A stretch of 64,000 nucleotides of DNA from Nephromyces sp. MM_2019 (lineage: Eukaryota > Apicomplexa > Aconoidasida > Nephromycida). Shown one piece after another: positions 1 through 14,716 of this stretch. Position numbers and translations under genes: made by a program. Every line of letters starts with the position of its first letter. Positions within the stretch are counted from its first letter, which is position 1. The notes under the pieces were generated by a model. It did no database searches. It was not told the DNA's origin and saw only the letters and a program-made list of their open reading frames with translations. The stretch covers positions 62,001 to 126,000 of the forward strand of contig JADHZB010001619.1 in the NCBI GenBank assembly GCA_015657535.1, in the 5' to 3' direction.

Positions 1-2272
1 AGAAAGCACCGGAAAAAGCGAAACTACTCGTCTTCGCAGCCTCTCGGACTTTAGCCTGAGCAGAAAATTCCGAGAAAACTTTGCAAATTGAAAAGGCTTA
101 CAAATGAACATCAAAGAAGTCATAAAATTCCAAAAAAATCATCAAAATCGGCGTAAAAGTCAGCGAATCGCAGAAAAACGACTAAAAAACAGAATTGCAC
201 ACACCACACCAGAATCAGACAAGGCAAAAAATACCTCTTCAAGTTGCTTTCTGATTAAGGCTGCACGGTCTGGGTGAATCAAAGAGGTTATTCGTTGACC
301 TTGCCCTGCAAGAAGCTTCTTATGCTGACGCCTCATAAAACTGCAAAAAAATAAAGTGAATACTTGAAGAAATCAAGCTAGCACACAGGAGTCACGGGGA
401 GTGCGTGTGTATGTGTGAAATTCAAGTTAAAAGCAGCTGTATGGAGCTACGAGGGCGTGTGTTTGCAAAATAATGGACTTTATAAAAATTCCTTCTCATT
501 AAACCACAGCAGATTGATTCATTCACACACACACAGGCTCGAAGTTCATATGTTACATCTCACAATACTAGGCATAAAAAAACACGCAATGGCGGTGTAC
601 GTACACTCGATTTCAATTGTATGAAATCGCACACACTTTCCATTGCAATGCACACACACGCTTTCTAGAGCATTGTACATACAAATCATGCAAGAGAAGG
701 AAGCTCTCCAAAGCAGAAAAAATCGTATACTAAACCCCCTGAGAAAAAAAAACAATTCTGAAGATCCATCTAGAGAAAAAATCGGTAGAACCAAGTAAAA
801 TTTGCGTCTTCAGCAACAAGTGAACTTCATCAAAACCTTAGTTTAACCCTTTCCACCTACTTCAAGAAATCCATAGCATGATTTGTAATCCTCAAGTCTT
901 CCTTTGCTTCATCCAAAGAAGAGCTACTCAAGGTATTGGCTAAATCTTCCAAGCTAGGTTCCAGCTCATTAAAAGTTTTTGCGTATTCCAACGTCTGCTT
1001 TAACCCTTCAGCCTGAAGTTTAACTCCGCTAGTGGTCTGGAAGCTCCCGTTTTCCATATTCGGAATGGCTTCTTGCTTAGTTTCAGCAAGAGTCTCCTCA
1101 CATCTTGAAAAGCTCCGAGCCAAATGACTCACGGTATTAGGTATGGAGTTCTTAAGCCTTTCAATAGAGTTGCTTGCACCTGCAAAGGTTGCTTCGGCTT
1201 CAGGCTCTGCGTTGTTATCTTTCCCACCTACAGGGGCTACCGACACATTACCACTTGGAACCGCATACTCAATGCTAGGCTGGTAACCCGATACTAACTG
1301 TTTCGCCAGCATATTCTGAGGAAGAACCCAATCTTTAGAGATACTAACGCTGCCCTCCGGAGAATTTGGTGATGCCAATGAATGCTCTGAGGCATTTGGC
1401 TTATCACACAAATCCGTTGAAACCTTCTGTGGCGCCGAGTCCTCTTTAGATTCCGGAGACTTCAATGATTTCAAATCAGAATATCTCTCGGTAACTTCAT
1501 TGCTTGAGACTGGGAGGTAAGAAGGGCTTTTCATCCTCACATCAACGGCAATCTGCTCTTTATCCAGATGGAGACCTTTTAAATCCTCATTTACTTGAAG
1601 ATTCTCAACCACATGCTTCTGCTCATCCAACAAACTCCGATTGTGTAGCTCATTCTCCCTCATAAATCCTCTGTTGCACTGTGCAACAGCGGTTGCATCT
1701 TCCGGTGGTGTAAAGCTAGTATCAACAGTTTTCACTTTTACATCCTCACGGAAAACGCCAACCACACCATTCGGGTCTGAAGAAAGAGCTACATTACAGG
1801 ACATCTTCATGCTACCGGAGCATTTCTGCCCATCAGCCACATTAAACTCATGAATACCTGGGGATCTCGATGGCTTCGAAGGTATAGCAGGTTGTGTGTG
1901 ACTCCCAATCGATTGATCCCTCCCTGATGGGGATACTATAGGTTTAGATGCGTGAATGCTGCTGAAGCATGCAGCAGCAACGCTCCCGCTCTCGTTCCTA
2001 CTACTGGTCTGTATTATACCCTCTGCCAACAGCAACTCTGATTCTGCCTCCACTCCCACCGGAAACTCTAAGGTAACAGGCGTCGTGATCACGTTCAGCA
2101 TATCCAAAAATCGACGACAAGCCGCATTTTCGAACATGTTGAAACAGCGTCCTGGAGCCATTTGAGGATTCTTCTGATCCATACCATTAGGGGGGATGGG
2201 GGCTACAAATATTCGCGAAATATCTGCAATAGCAGAATCATTTACCGGGAAATTAGCAGTTTTCACCTTCAT
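1..2272 (-). CDS. Unrecognised multi-exon protein, 3' end beyond the window edge
   Basis: I do not recognise the family. Three exons on the minus strand join in phase: 2272-861 (470 codons plus 2 bases), 340-235 and 55-1. The first donor reads GTAGGT, the second GTATTT, and both acceptors (TTTTTTGCAG, TTCTGCTCAG) follow pyrimidines. The ATG at 2272 has an in-frame TGA 12 bases upstream, so the start is likely right unless a 5' exon exists. The first 110 residues look ordered (hydrophobic stretches around FENAACRRFLDMLNVI). About residues 110-460 are rich in Ser, Asn, Glu, Lys and Pro, as in disordered proteins. The short second exon is basic (RRQHKKLLAGQGQRITSL) and the third begins AKVREAAKTSS. 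No signal peptide or membrane segment is visible. If the first intron is not used, the protein stops after 471 residues at the TAG at 857-859. The exon joins are inference; the long open frame is direct. Confidence 0.62.
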
Positions 2273-5200
2273 GCTAGAATTTCAATTAAATAGCAAAACG
2301 GCTGCCAATGCCTGAGATAGATTCTGTCATGCGTAACATTCCCTTTGTTAAGATTCCTGTGAAGAACCGGGTAAATTATTACCTTATAGCGCCAGAGGCA
2401 GCAAATATATGTATGCAAATATGTATCAATAGCAGCGTAGCTAGCAAATTAATAGCAGTGATAAAACTGAGGAAGCAAACAAGACGACATAGAAGCGTAT
2501 CAAATGGCAGCGATAAAATTTTTTACATTGAGAAGAGCAGAGACGATATACAAAACATTGAAGAACTCTACAGACTCCTGAAAATACACGCACGCACAAA
2601 CGCACTACTCATCAAGGATTAATGTTTAAAGTTCTACTCAAGAACATATTACATACACAAAAGCAGAAAAATCGCAACCATAGCTTCCCACAATATTAAA
2701 ATAAATACTGAAATATAAACAACCAAAAAATATAATATACAATAACTGCAATCTTCATGACAGCAGCAACGCTAAAAGAACCTGCGAGCATCACAAAACG
2801 CAGAGTTAAAACGCAGAAGATAAAGGAAACAGCTGCGCAATTGCTGTAGCATACGAAAGCACGAAAGTACTCACCTAAAAGCACTGAAGGCTATCAAGTA
2901 TTTTGCTAGCCAAGCAAACAAAGTTCAGAGACAACGAAAAATTGTTCTGTCATTAATATATATAAAAAAAGCATCACAAGCATCGGATTAACAAATTCAG
3001 TAAAGCATCTTAATAAGCCTCAAAATCTCACACAATTATAGTCAAAAAAAACTATCCATTTAGACACTCATCCAAGGAGATCAAAAAAAGACAAAACAAG
3101 CGCTTCTCCTCTTTTTCATTTATTTCAAAAGAACATTCGTGTGACACATTTTCCCGAGTAATGCACAGTATTCTTCTTTGTGCGCATTACCGCGTATATA
3201 CATAATGAGCGCACTTTCGCACTCAAACAAAATCTGGGAAAACAGCATTCTAGCTTACAATTCACCACGAACACAAATATAGGAGGTACAAACAAAAAGC
3301 ATAAAATTGGCTGACAACGAAACACAGAGAGCCTGATATGCCCCTTTCAGAATAAGCAGCATGATGACTGTAAAGAATAGTGAAGAACTTCAAATAAATT
3401 AAACAGTCGGTCAGAGGAGACACAGAAATCCTCGCGAAAAGATTGACATTGCAGTAGCCACACCTCATACAAACAATTTTCAAATATATAGCAGGCAAAT
3501 CCTCTAAAAAGGGAGCACATTAATAAAATAACGCAAAACACCTGCAGTTAACCCGGGAGCGCTTGGTATGGATACTATTCAAGACTACTTTATACCACAA
3601 ATCATGACTTTTTTGAGAAATACCAAGCATTGCAGAGGTATTTTACGAAATGGTGACTCTGCACTTTTCCTTAAAAGGGAAAACAGTTACGAAACTAAGA
3701 AGGCACAATAAGTGAATATGATGCCAAACGGACTCTAGATATGCATAATGCACCTAATACTGCACAAAATTCCGAATATGAAACAAGGGTTCCTTGGGCT
3801 TTAAAGCAGGGTGGAAAGCTATTAATAGTGGCATTTTACAACAGAAAGAAGCAAGTAAACTAGTGGAAAAAGATACCATCGACACCCAAACAGTTCAAAA
3901 AGCATGCCTGCAGAAAATACCATCAGAGGAATACAATGGAAACTTAAAAAAAACTATACACCAGGACACTAATGGCAAACACAGCCCAAGGCACAAGCAA
4001 AACTTTTTTGTAGGGAAACGGACACAATAAATCCTGGAATTGAAAGCATAAACCAAGTGGCACAAATTTTACTACTGAATCCAAACACATCTCAGTCCCA
4101 CAAACATTGCCTTCAAGCCGTAGTCAAGCAATCAACGGAAAACCAGTAAAAATATCATAGTATCACCACAATATACTGATCCTAAGATTACACGTTAGGA
4201 CAAATTTATAACCCAGGGTGTAATTTATGGTTAAAAATAACTACTAAACAAGAATGTAATTTGTTAAAACCCAGAAATTTTTCTGTAATACTAACAAGTC
4301 AGTATATCAATGAACCTGTACCTCTCTGGCCTAGTGCGCACGCCAAATAAAACATTACAAATCGTTCTAAAAAGCATAAATCAAGCTAGATTTACTGCAT
4401 CGAACAGTTTTCAAACCGTGCTCAAACATCGTCGCAGCAGGTATCGCACCAGCAAGGGTTGATATATATACAGGAAGTAAAAGCACTAAAGGAATGCGTA
4501 ATAGTGGCACTAGCAATTCTAATGAATTGCATAAAAGCACTACGTCATAAGAAGGGCTCCAAATAGCAAGCTAACAAAAAAATGACGCCAGAAAAATTGA
4601 ACTTACGCACAAGTAGCGCTACTGCGAAAACCAACAATCTTGTACATTTATGAGGCAAGCAGACAAAAATTAAAGAGAACTAATTAGATATCTAAACTAA
4701 ACCCAGTAGCATATACTCTACGAATATACTTTGTGATATAACAAGCTCATATCGAATGGTAGCTGTTGGGACAAGCATAAATTTTTCCAGTAGAGTAAAG
4801 TTGGGACAATATGCTCGCAAGTGAACTATATATAGGACGAGTGTGAGAGTAGAAATGCCTCACATGTAAAGCAACAAAAAGAACACTCGTATGACTAGAA
4901 CAGTCTTTGCAAAAGTGAGTTCCAACTCCCAAGAGGAGCAGTAATGCAAAATTGACTTAAACACGGACTAAAATCCATGCAAAAATACAAATCCTGCAAT
5001 ATGCATAGGTAAGCAAGCATAAAGCTCATCATATTTTGCCAGCTGGCAGAGAGCTAGCCGATCACAGCATTTGATATTTACTGCTCTACAATGATGCTCA
5101 TGACTTTCTATTTAGCCCATAAAATAACATTTCAAACGGTACCAGGTGCCCTGTAAAAAGAACATTCAAATGGTCAAAAGCGACCACAGCAATAGGGCAA

Positions 5201-5950
5201 ACAAGTGGCAAATTCACACAGTGCCAATATTCGTAATGCAGCTACATAATAAAGCCGATTGGTTATAAAGACAACCGTGGGCAGAGGCACTGTGGTACCA
5301 GTAGAAATAATTGGGATCCAACTCAATTATCTCACGAAAAAAATACTCTATGGCTTTGTCAATAACTTTACTCACTAAAAAAAAAGTTGCTACTACGCAC
5401 TCAAGTCCTCATTGTATATACAATATCAAACGTGGTAACAGTGAGCAGGTACTCGTACAACAAGTCACTCAAAGAGAATGGATCTTTACTTTGCCAACCA
5501 ACTTAGTGATGACAGGCACAGCACAAATATCAAAAATAAATCACAGTTTTAATATAACCGAAAGCATCCCGTGCAAGGTACTTATTGAATATGAGTAGGC
5601 TGCACCTTACATGCCAACCGAGCGTGAAATATGAAATGAAACTCTGTAACGTAAAGAATGAAGTACACAAACATATTAAATGGCTCAAAAAAAACAAAGC
5701 TTGCTGCGTGGAATTGAATAGGGGCCTCGAAAAAAAAGGGCAGTTTTTATTGAACGCTTTCATATTCCCCCCAAGATTCCTCAGGACAATTTTATGTAAT
5801 AGTGGCGATGGGAAGAAGTGGCTATCGATACCATCCTGTAAATATGTTACAACAGCCTCGTAAGGTTGTTAAACCTGAAATGAGAAAATGACCTTCCAGG
5901 GCACATTTCGGCACTTTGGGGCTGCGTAATCATACCTCGACGCTATCAGG
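2273..5950. other. No gene seen; probable 5' transcribed flank of the minus-strand gene
   Basis: No open frame here reads like protein. The plus strand is A-rich, with many short AAAA and CA runs, just as it is over the introns of the neighbouring minus-strand gene. It becomes visibly more balanced near 5.95 kb. I infer that the transcript of the gene ending at the window edge starts near that point, with a long leader or untranslated 5' exons. No promoter motif was identified. Confidence 0.4.
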
Positions 5951-8900
5951 AAGCAGACTTATACGAACAGAGTGTCGGCCATCAGCCAGCTAAGAAGGCA
6001 GTGTCGCGTTACTCGCGCAAGCCACATATATAGTGTGCTCCGTACGTGGCGAAGCAGAGGAACCGCACAGCAAGTACCCTATCGGCTTGAGAATTGTTCA
6101 GAGGAGCTACAAAGAAGCGAGGAGTTCCATGGAAGGGGGACGGGAGTGCTGGGGAGGATCACCGATAGTTTGAGCGGGTATATGTAGTGAGTGCGAAGAT
6201 GTCGGATCATCGCGAGGTTTACCGGCAGCGAAAGGGTAACGCTCATGGTGATGGCATATTTCATGAACACACGGAAATTTCACACATGCAAAAACGCGAG
6301 TACTAACCACAGCTGGAATACCATCTCGTAGGGTAGACGGTTGGAAAGAGGCCTGCACCGCTTTGCTTGTAGGTGAGAGGCAAGTGGCTCAGTACTATTC
6401 CAAACTGTACTCTCCCACCGATACAAGCACAGTAATACTAACTTCAATAGCAGGTGCAATCGGGAATAAGTGCTGGCGCCGCTACCAGTGAGGAACCCCG
6501 TACTGCTTACTTTCTATTGTAAGTTTCTGATGATGCCGTGGTGCACACCAATATGACACAGTTCACGTCGCTGCTGCTCGGCCAGTAGTAGTACTCGAAA
6601 AATGGTTGTGAAATGACTTAAGATGCTTACAAAATATGAAGAAGCACCGAATTATGTTTTCGCTAATCACATGATAACTGTTTGGAAGTGGCCTCAGAAG
6701 TGCAAGGGCAGGTGCTTAGGTGAGTTTTTACTACCCCAGATTGTACAAGTTAGTTATGTCTATGAATTAGCAGAGTATATTATCTACTGAAGCATGAAGC
6801 CAAGGAAACTGGTCGCCACATCCCTGGGATTTATTGGAAAAATCATGCACAGCTGACAAAGTTCAGCTGGGCATTTGGAATATCGTCTCGACGATTTTTG
6901 ACGCCATTGAAACTGCGTAGTGAGGAACTAGGCAATATTGCACTCGAAAAATAAGATTACCTTGGATATTTTCCAAGGCTGTATATTGCCTCCCATGTAA
7001 CGCTGTGCTGCCGGGTGAACATATTGAAACAACGTATACATTTAAACTGTTAATTGCCTTTTTTACCTTTTAAAGCTCTAAAATTTAGACGCTCCCCGGG
7101 ATACGCTGCAGCTGTGGCGATATTTTTTTCTTTGCTTATGCTTGCCTTAGCATATCAAACCTGTTTTTAGCCGGGATAATGCCACAATGTTGCAAATTCA
7201 CTGGAATCAAGTCTCATATCCCGAATATAATTTCAGAAACATCCATATTAGAGCCGAACAAGGTATCTAGCCTGAATTATGATTTAATGTTTGTTTATGG
7301 TATAGCCATTTGAAAGAAATGGGATTATGTGTGTTGCATAATAATTAACAAAACAAAATTTTTTTAAAGATAAGATATTGACTATCACGAATATTGCATA
7401 ATATTAATGTCTAGCATGTCATTTATCTGGAGAGCACACGATGAAACACGACTTCATCGAGTGAAGCCGTGCTTCCTTTAGTTGAAAATTAGAGAATGAG
7501 CATACAAGAAAAAGATTTGTCGTTGAAATTAAAGGAGCTAATAACATGCGCTATTGGAAGTGCCTTCAGAGTGGCTGAATGTATCAACCGAAATCACCTA
7601 AAATCGTAGTACATGCTTTATTATCTCAGCGGTCACGGGAAGATGCCATAAGTACTTTGAGCCAGCTAGAAAGGCTTTTCCACTTTAATACTTTGTAAAG
7701 CAGCTTATATGCGATACACAAGTATCAATTAAAGTCTTCGTACATGCGTAGCTCGAAAGCTGTGGAAGCTGGTTCATGCTTTGAAATAAAAGACTCGTAT
7801 CAAAGTGAGAACTTAGTGTCGAATGGAACACAGCTCTCCATGGTATCAAGCTATTGCTCTTAAAATTACACAATTCTTTCCAGAAAGGTTAAAGTGCTTG
7901 TTGAGCTCACGCGAATTTATAATGCAGATTCACTGGTAAGTTAGAGCACTGATATTTTTTATAAATGCGGTTAGTCGCGTAGCAGAATGTAGAATATTTT
8001 GCATCTTCGAAACCGTTTGTATGTGATGCTTTGCATTAATTTAAGGTTCTTGCCATACTTACATTGATGAGCCTCACGGTCCTTTCTGTGGGAAGCGCTT
8101 CACGACTCAACAGAATTTATGAGGTGTGGATATTTTTTTGAGTTCGATAATCCACAATATGTTCCGTGTTATTCTAGATTAAAGTCGAGATCGTAGATAC
8201 TAAAGTAAGTTCTGAGCATAAAGATAAATTTTTCTGATGAATTTTCACAGTTTGAGCGAGTGTAGAATGATGCATTAAGACAAATCTGAATTTATATATT
8301 TCGGAATAATACTTTGTGGTGAGCTGCATTGAATATTAGCGAATGTACTGCCTTGATAGAAAAGAGAAGGCATATAGTCGTACACACGGTATATTCGAAG
8401 GTATTAAGGGCGAGAAATATTTTTAGCATGAAGTTCAAGAAAAATAACTTGATACATTATTATATTTGCGACTGCTCATGAGTGATTGCGTTGCTTGAGA
8501 GGGGGAATACAAAATATCGCGATGCTACCTGCTCTATGAAATTTCAATGAATTTTTCGACTACTCCAGGACCGCTTCTTTTAATATAAGGCACAAAGCTA
8601 TGCCGGAAAGATTTTTCCCATGAGAGGTCTCAACGTGAATTAGTAGTTTGAGATGCAGAAAAAAATTTTAACACTTTTTTTCACAAAGCCTAAGCCAGCT
8701 TGTAGCCAGAACCGAGAGAATATCACTATTTTTAGCTGGTCTGACAATGTAGCAAGCAATCGCTGGTTTCAAGGTAATTCATCGAAATGAGTCTAAGTAG
8801 AAAATGCAAAGATAGCCTTCGGTAACAGTTATTTTCGCCCCGTATGCAGAATCGCGGATCAAAGCATTTCCTGGGCATTCAGAATATAATAATATGTTGG

Positions 8901-11900
8901 ATACTACTTTACAAAGTGCTTCGGAATCACTTTGTTGTGCTGGTGCCTCATGCTCCTCTGTGCTATGCTTCTTGCTTCTATTAGCGAATACAACAGTGAT
9001 GTGTGGCAATATGCGAAATTGACTCTATAAGCATTCTGCGAGGACACTTATCTCTATGATATAATACAATTTGTTTGCTTTTTGCGGGCAGTGCCACATG
9101 GGGGTATTGGTGAATTATCTTCCGTGGTTAATTTTTTTCTCCAAGACAAGGTTTCTCAGGAACTACTAAAGCTTGCCTCAAAGCCACAGAGTTGCATGAA
9201 GTGAAATTGCTCTCGTTAAGTCCATTTAATAGCTCAGGCATGCTATATAGAGTGGTTGGAAAAATCCAAACATTATTTAGGCGAAGTGAGCTTCTTGCGG
9301 CTATCACACTTGTAAAGTAATAACGAATCTTAAAAACTAGCCTTTAAATTTTGGTAGACTATGTAGTAGCACTTGCACTATGGGCTACGCATAGAAGGAG
9401 CTATTTTATATACAGCGGCTTCCCAAAAATCACAAATTTATCTGGCTTTTAATTAAGATACTGCTGAAGGCAGGATGCATCTATTTGATTCGGAGAAACA
9501 ATTTATGGGTATGAACTGTACAATTGATAATTCCAGGTCTAACTGGAAGTAAGGGGCATAAATAATTCCAAAGGAAGAAAAATTATTGGTGAAATACGTA
9601 AATTTTACGAGCTCATCGATTTGCTTCTTCTAAAATATATTCCTTCATAAATTTCAAGCCTAGGACACTATTACAAACATTTTTTCGTGTATGCATAGGG
9701 CTACATAGCCGAAAATTGGTTTTCTGCCGCAGCGCCATAAAAAAAATTGTAGGAATAAAATAGCTTGCATTTTCTGTACAGTTAAGATCTTCTACTTTGG
9801 GCTAAAATGTTTTGCTAAGCCTAAACAGTGGCTGTTGCTCAAACTCATTCCTAAAAAAAAGCCATTTAAGCAGCTGCTGTGGCAAATTATTTGAGGAAAA
9901 AAGCGGAGTTGGGTGTTGAACTTGTTTATTCAAGCATTTAGGCTTGGTGTGTGCACTAATTATCGTTACTAATTCACCACGCGCAAGGAGTCTTATTTCT
10001 TGTATAGCTAACGAATTCCGCTGGAATGTTCGAATTATGGGTATTAATCATGAGACAAAACTCTAAAGGATCTGCTCAACAAATGAATTTAAAATGTTCC
10101 AACAATCCAAGCGATGGCTCCCAAACAGAAGATGGTGAGCACTTTCGAAATATTCTTGCTTTCACGAGTATAGCATATGTCCTCTCAAAAATTTTTGTGC
10201 TAATAAGTTAAAAGTAAGCATACGCATGGAAAGTTTGTACGCATTTAACCTCGTCTGGAGCTTTCTTGTGGGAGCATTTTTTGACGTTAGCTAAGACTCT
10301 TGATCGTTTCCTTAGTAAACCATAAAGGCTTCAAAACAGCGCAAAGCTACCTTTCCGCTTTTCATCGAAAGCAAGTAGATACCTTCTAACAAGTGAGATA
10401 AAATTTTTAACTGCAAAAAAGTATGTAAATGAGAGGATTACAAGAATAAAATTTCTCCGGTTGCAACTGCCATTCTTATTTGCATTCGAACTAGTGCGAG
10501 CCAACTTGCTATCGCTTAGCCGTTATCCCCAGCCCTCGCCATCTTAGGGGAGCCTCTTGAAAAAGATGGATTCTCTGCAGAGCCATTATACTACTAGTTG
10601 ATTCCTAGTACATACTGCCTGCCGCCGAGTAATTGACTGAATGGGCGCACTTCTGTTATGCAATACTTCATCTCCAGCTTTGCCTAGTAAAATCCTTGCT
10701 GCCTTCTTCTCGGGCAGGCATTCCCACCTAGTGTATCGATATCCTCTATGAAGTATCCTTGACTAGCACAGGTGTTCATGACGAACACAACTGAGCCAAC
10801 AGGCCAAGTAAATGAATGTGCGGGTACAACGCGCAAGGCATGATGATCCAATAGCTGGATTCATTAAGATATGACTGCAATATAGTTGCACGTTCGGCGC
10901 AATTGCATAACTTCATCCTAAGCACGGCTGAAGGCTTAAAATTGGCACATCATTGCACAGAGAAATACCGTTAGTCTTTAGCAGCACTGACTACAGTCAT
11001 ACCATCTGCAACCGCAAGCATTAAAAAACAATTATCAACGACGTTGAGTGCCAGCGGATAGCACGCATCAGCCTTATATAAAAGCTCAGCTCTGTGGCGG
11101 TTTAAGGCTGAATGTGGTTTGTTGAGAAGAGCATAGTTGCTAATAATATATTTTAAAAAATATCATTAGAAGCTGAGTTGTCAAAATTAAAGAATACAAT
11201 CTATCATACCAACAATGTGAACTTCACGTTGCCAATACTACCCATGAAAATATTTTCCTGCAGGATTATGCTTACGTAACACCCAGGTTCCCGATAGATG
11301 ACAGGAATGTCTCTTTCGTAGGTATATTGTATCGTTGGTAGGCCTAATTCATGGGTCATACTAAATCTGCTATTTGGGCATTGATGGAGTAACGGAGCTC
11401 AACGTAACTTGCTATGTAACAATATTGCGCATGATTTAATCATAGCGGTGACTCTCATGTAACTGAGTTCCCAAAAGTATGAAACAGATTGTCTTACGCT
11501 TCATTTACTATTCTTGTGGGTATATTTTGGTCGTATCTAAAGTGCTTCCCCATTTATGTACAAAGCTTAATATCTATTGAGTTTTATTAGCAAAAAAAGT
11601 AAATAGAAAAATACATTACTCAATATAATACAATTAATCAAATACTATCAATGGTGCAGGGAAAAAATTATTCGCGCCAGATTTCAAGCCAAATTACCAG
11701 ATGGCCTTTAACGTTTAACCCAAGCATCCAATAAAAAAGCATTGGCACAGCACGACTAGGGTCAGCCTGTATTGACCGTAGACTTCTTCACTAGAAATAT
11801 CTAATTAATTAGGAAATTGGTGTCGAGAAAAGTGCAAGCCATTGCTGTTGTGCTCTAGAGTCTAGCCCAACATCTCAGCCCATTCTTAATAGAGCCGAAG

Positions 11901-14170
11901 ACAAAGGACACGATGAAGCTTCCTACTAGCCATCCCATAATTCTTGCAAGACAACAATGAAGAATTAATGAAATGAAGTCCAGCAATGACGAATTTTAAA
12001 CGCGCACCAAGCATGACTGTGTAGATGAAAATATCCTACAGCGTATACTGTGTTTGCAGAGTATAAGCACCCCTTTGGAAGTTCACTATCAACAAGATGG
12101 CGGCCCACACGGCTATGCATCACAAGACTCCTGTGAGAACCAATGGCGAGAGCTTGAACACACATTCTTTTACCGTATACAAAAACAGCTCAAGCATACT
12201 AGCTTGTATTCCACAGTACACCTATTCATACGTACCACTATGTACCATGTTCATCAAAAAACCAGCAAAACCAGTAGATATACTCCAATACTGACGCTAA
12301 GTTTAAAGAATAATACTTTTAATTTTATGATAAACATCTAAAGTATAGCACAATGAGTTTGCTTGGCGCTCTACCTTTAAGAGGACAAACATGTATCACA
12401 GGAAAGCAATGGACGCCCTCATAGCATTTCATAGCACACCCGCTTTGCCCACAATGTGTTTAAGTAGTAGCTTTCCTAGCAGCTTGACTTGATAAAATGA
12501 GCATAAAGCTTAGAGCTAACGGGCAGCTTAGTCTATAGGGTCCCGAAATGAAGGTCATGCGGACAAACTAACAAAAAATGTTTAAATCTAAAAATAGGGT
12601 AACTCTTGTATGATTTTCTTTGAAAAATCAACACTTTTTTATTTCAGAAGGCGCGTAAATAGAGTAAAGATATGCATTCAGGCCAAGTGAAACTCTAAAT
12701 TTGCACATATATCCTATACCGACGAGTATGGTTGAACTTAGCACCCAACACACAGCAATGGAATAACAAAAATCGCGAGCAAAAATATAGTCGGCGCGAA
12801 AAAGGAAGCAGAAAACCGAACGCATACTCGCCTCGTTCCTCATGTGTTTGCCCGAGTATGGCTTGAAAGTGTTAGCTGCAGACTAAAAGTTGCAACAGTT
12901 TCGGCCGACTCCGATTAAAAGTTATACCTCCAATTTTCATAATAAAATATGATGCCCTGCCGGCTACCATTTATAAATTGCCGAATTCCTCATTAAACTC
13001 TCGCAAATGTATGACGAAACGGAGAAAACTAACATCCGTATCAAATAAAGTAAATTTATTCGGAAACGAAGAACTCCTTTAGAATTGCTCCATATTTTCA
13101 ATATATTTTGAGTTTTTTTGAAGCGTGAAAAACCTTTGCCTTGATACATTGCTAAAAACAAGTTGGTGCTTGAGGGAGAAAATCTTTAAGACCTTGTTTG
13201 GAGAACTTCAAAAGTTTATGGCCATCTCTCAAATCGCATAAGACACCTGTAAAACTTCCCCTCAAGCCTTTATAAACTAATATAAAAATAATACTTCTCT
13301 CTTTCGCACCGCTTATCCAACTGAAAGCAGTTTATAAAGCGCTATAATTACCCCAGTAACTTTGTTTCTTACACCAAATATACGAGAGGATGTTTGATTG
13401 TCATAGAATGAGATTGAATATATTGAATATCAGTTTTATCAATATATTTTTGAATACTAATAAATTAAATTTTATTGGTAGCCAAATTTCACCTAATTTT
13501 CAAATAATTCCAGTGGAGATTTTTCATTTAGAAGATACTTGAAGACTAATCTTTTAGTATTTATGGTGTAATTTTGACATCTTAAAAACTTGCATATCAA
13601 AGCCTCATTTCATTACTATTAACTAGCTAGGCCTACTGTGTAAAAAATTAATTATATAGAGCACAGTACAATGCCAGTCGCTTTGGCATAAGCGTCCACC
13701 TTGCTTCGGATTATCATTCATTAGTTGGTTACCAAGGAATAGAAACGGCAACGAGAAAAAAATCATACAACACATGAAATGTTATAAATTCATAAAGATA
13801 TACTAGATACGATACGCTGGCATCTGGAGAGACCGTATGAGCCTAAAGCTAATCAAGAAACCTAGCATCCTTCACTGCTTTATTGGATTTTATTACATAC
13901 CGTTATGAGGTGCATTGTTGATAAAAACCCGGGTTTCTCAATTAAGAGGGTAGTTCGCGTCTTAGCCAGCAGACAGCCAATAACAGCAAATATAGGCATA
14001 AAAAAATCAAACAATGAGCCAGACTATAAATTAATGCATGCGGAAACAAAAGATTTAGGTCAGGCAATCTGCCTGCATGATCACATGCAAAGATATCGTA
14101 AAATTACAACAAAATTGGGGATAAGTTAAGCTTTTCAAAGGAAACAACCAACGATTCTGTGAATGCATCA
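5951..14170. other. Intergenic stretch without a recognisable gene
   Basis: About 8 kb of fairly balanced composition. Open frames are under 100 codons, on both strands, and lack domain-like sequence or convincing splice-bounded exons. No tRNA, rRNA or clear tandem array was seen. This is long for the compact apicomplexans, so regulatory DNA or decayed repeats are possible, but nothing visible argues for either. Confidence 0.5.
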
Positions 14171-14353
14171 TCAATGCAGCACTGCTAGCTGCCAATCAAT
14201 ACAAACTCTGCCCACTTTCAAGGTTTGTAAAGACCTCAAAAGTGGAGAAGGGCAAAGAGTGTATTTGAAGAAAGATAATGCAAATATACCTTGTAGATAA
14301 AACACAAAACAGAATGAGGAGAAAAGGAGCTTAAGAGTAGTGCAGAAGCACAC
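14171..14353 (-). other. Possible extra 3' exon of the RAP-like gene (unproven)
   Basis: An acceptor-like TTTTATCTACAAG near 14290 is followed by an open frame ending SPLLRSLQTLKVGRVCIDWQ and a stop. Its pattern (Leu-rich helix, then a Gly-x-Val strand and Trp) faintly resembles the second half of a RAP domain. No donor that would join it to the exon ending at 14717 was found, so this may be chance. Confidence 0.2.
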
Positions 14354-14716
14354 AAAAAGATGATGCGATCGACTACTAAAAAAAAGATACTAAACAGTAA
14401 AACTTCAGTCAACCAGATGAATTACAAAACAACCGTAGCTACGCATATCAAGTATAAAAGATCTTCAGCACAATAACAACAGTATGAAATAGTAAAATGA
14501 ACTCTTTATGGTTTCATTGCTCTTTAAAAATCTATTTAATTTCCCTTTAACAGCGAGTAAATAAAGTGATACAGGGGAATCAAATTAGCAAAATTTTTAG
14601 AGGCAGCAGTATATATAGCTCTAGCTTTCACCTGAGAAAACGGTTAGCGATATATATCTATATATAGCTCTAATTTTTACCGATATTTCCCTTTTTTTTG
14701 CCTAATACCCCTACGT

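Noticed and set aside
2308..2622. 104-codon plus-strand frame just upstream of the minus-strand gene
   Set aside because: Low-complexity basic sequence in an A-rich flank of the opposite-strand gene, with no domain and no downstream exon.
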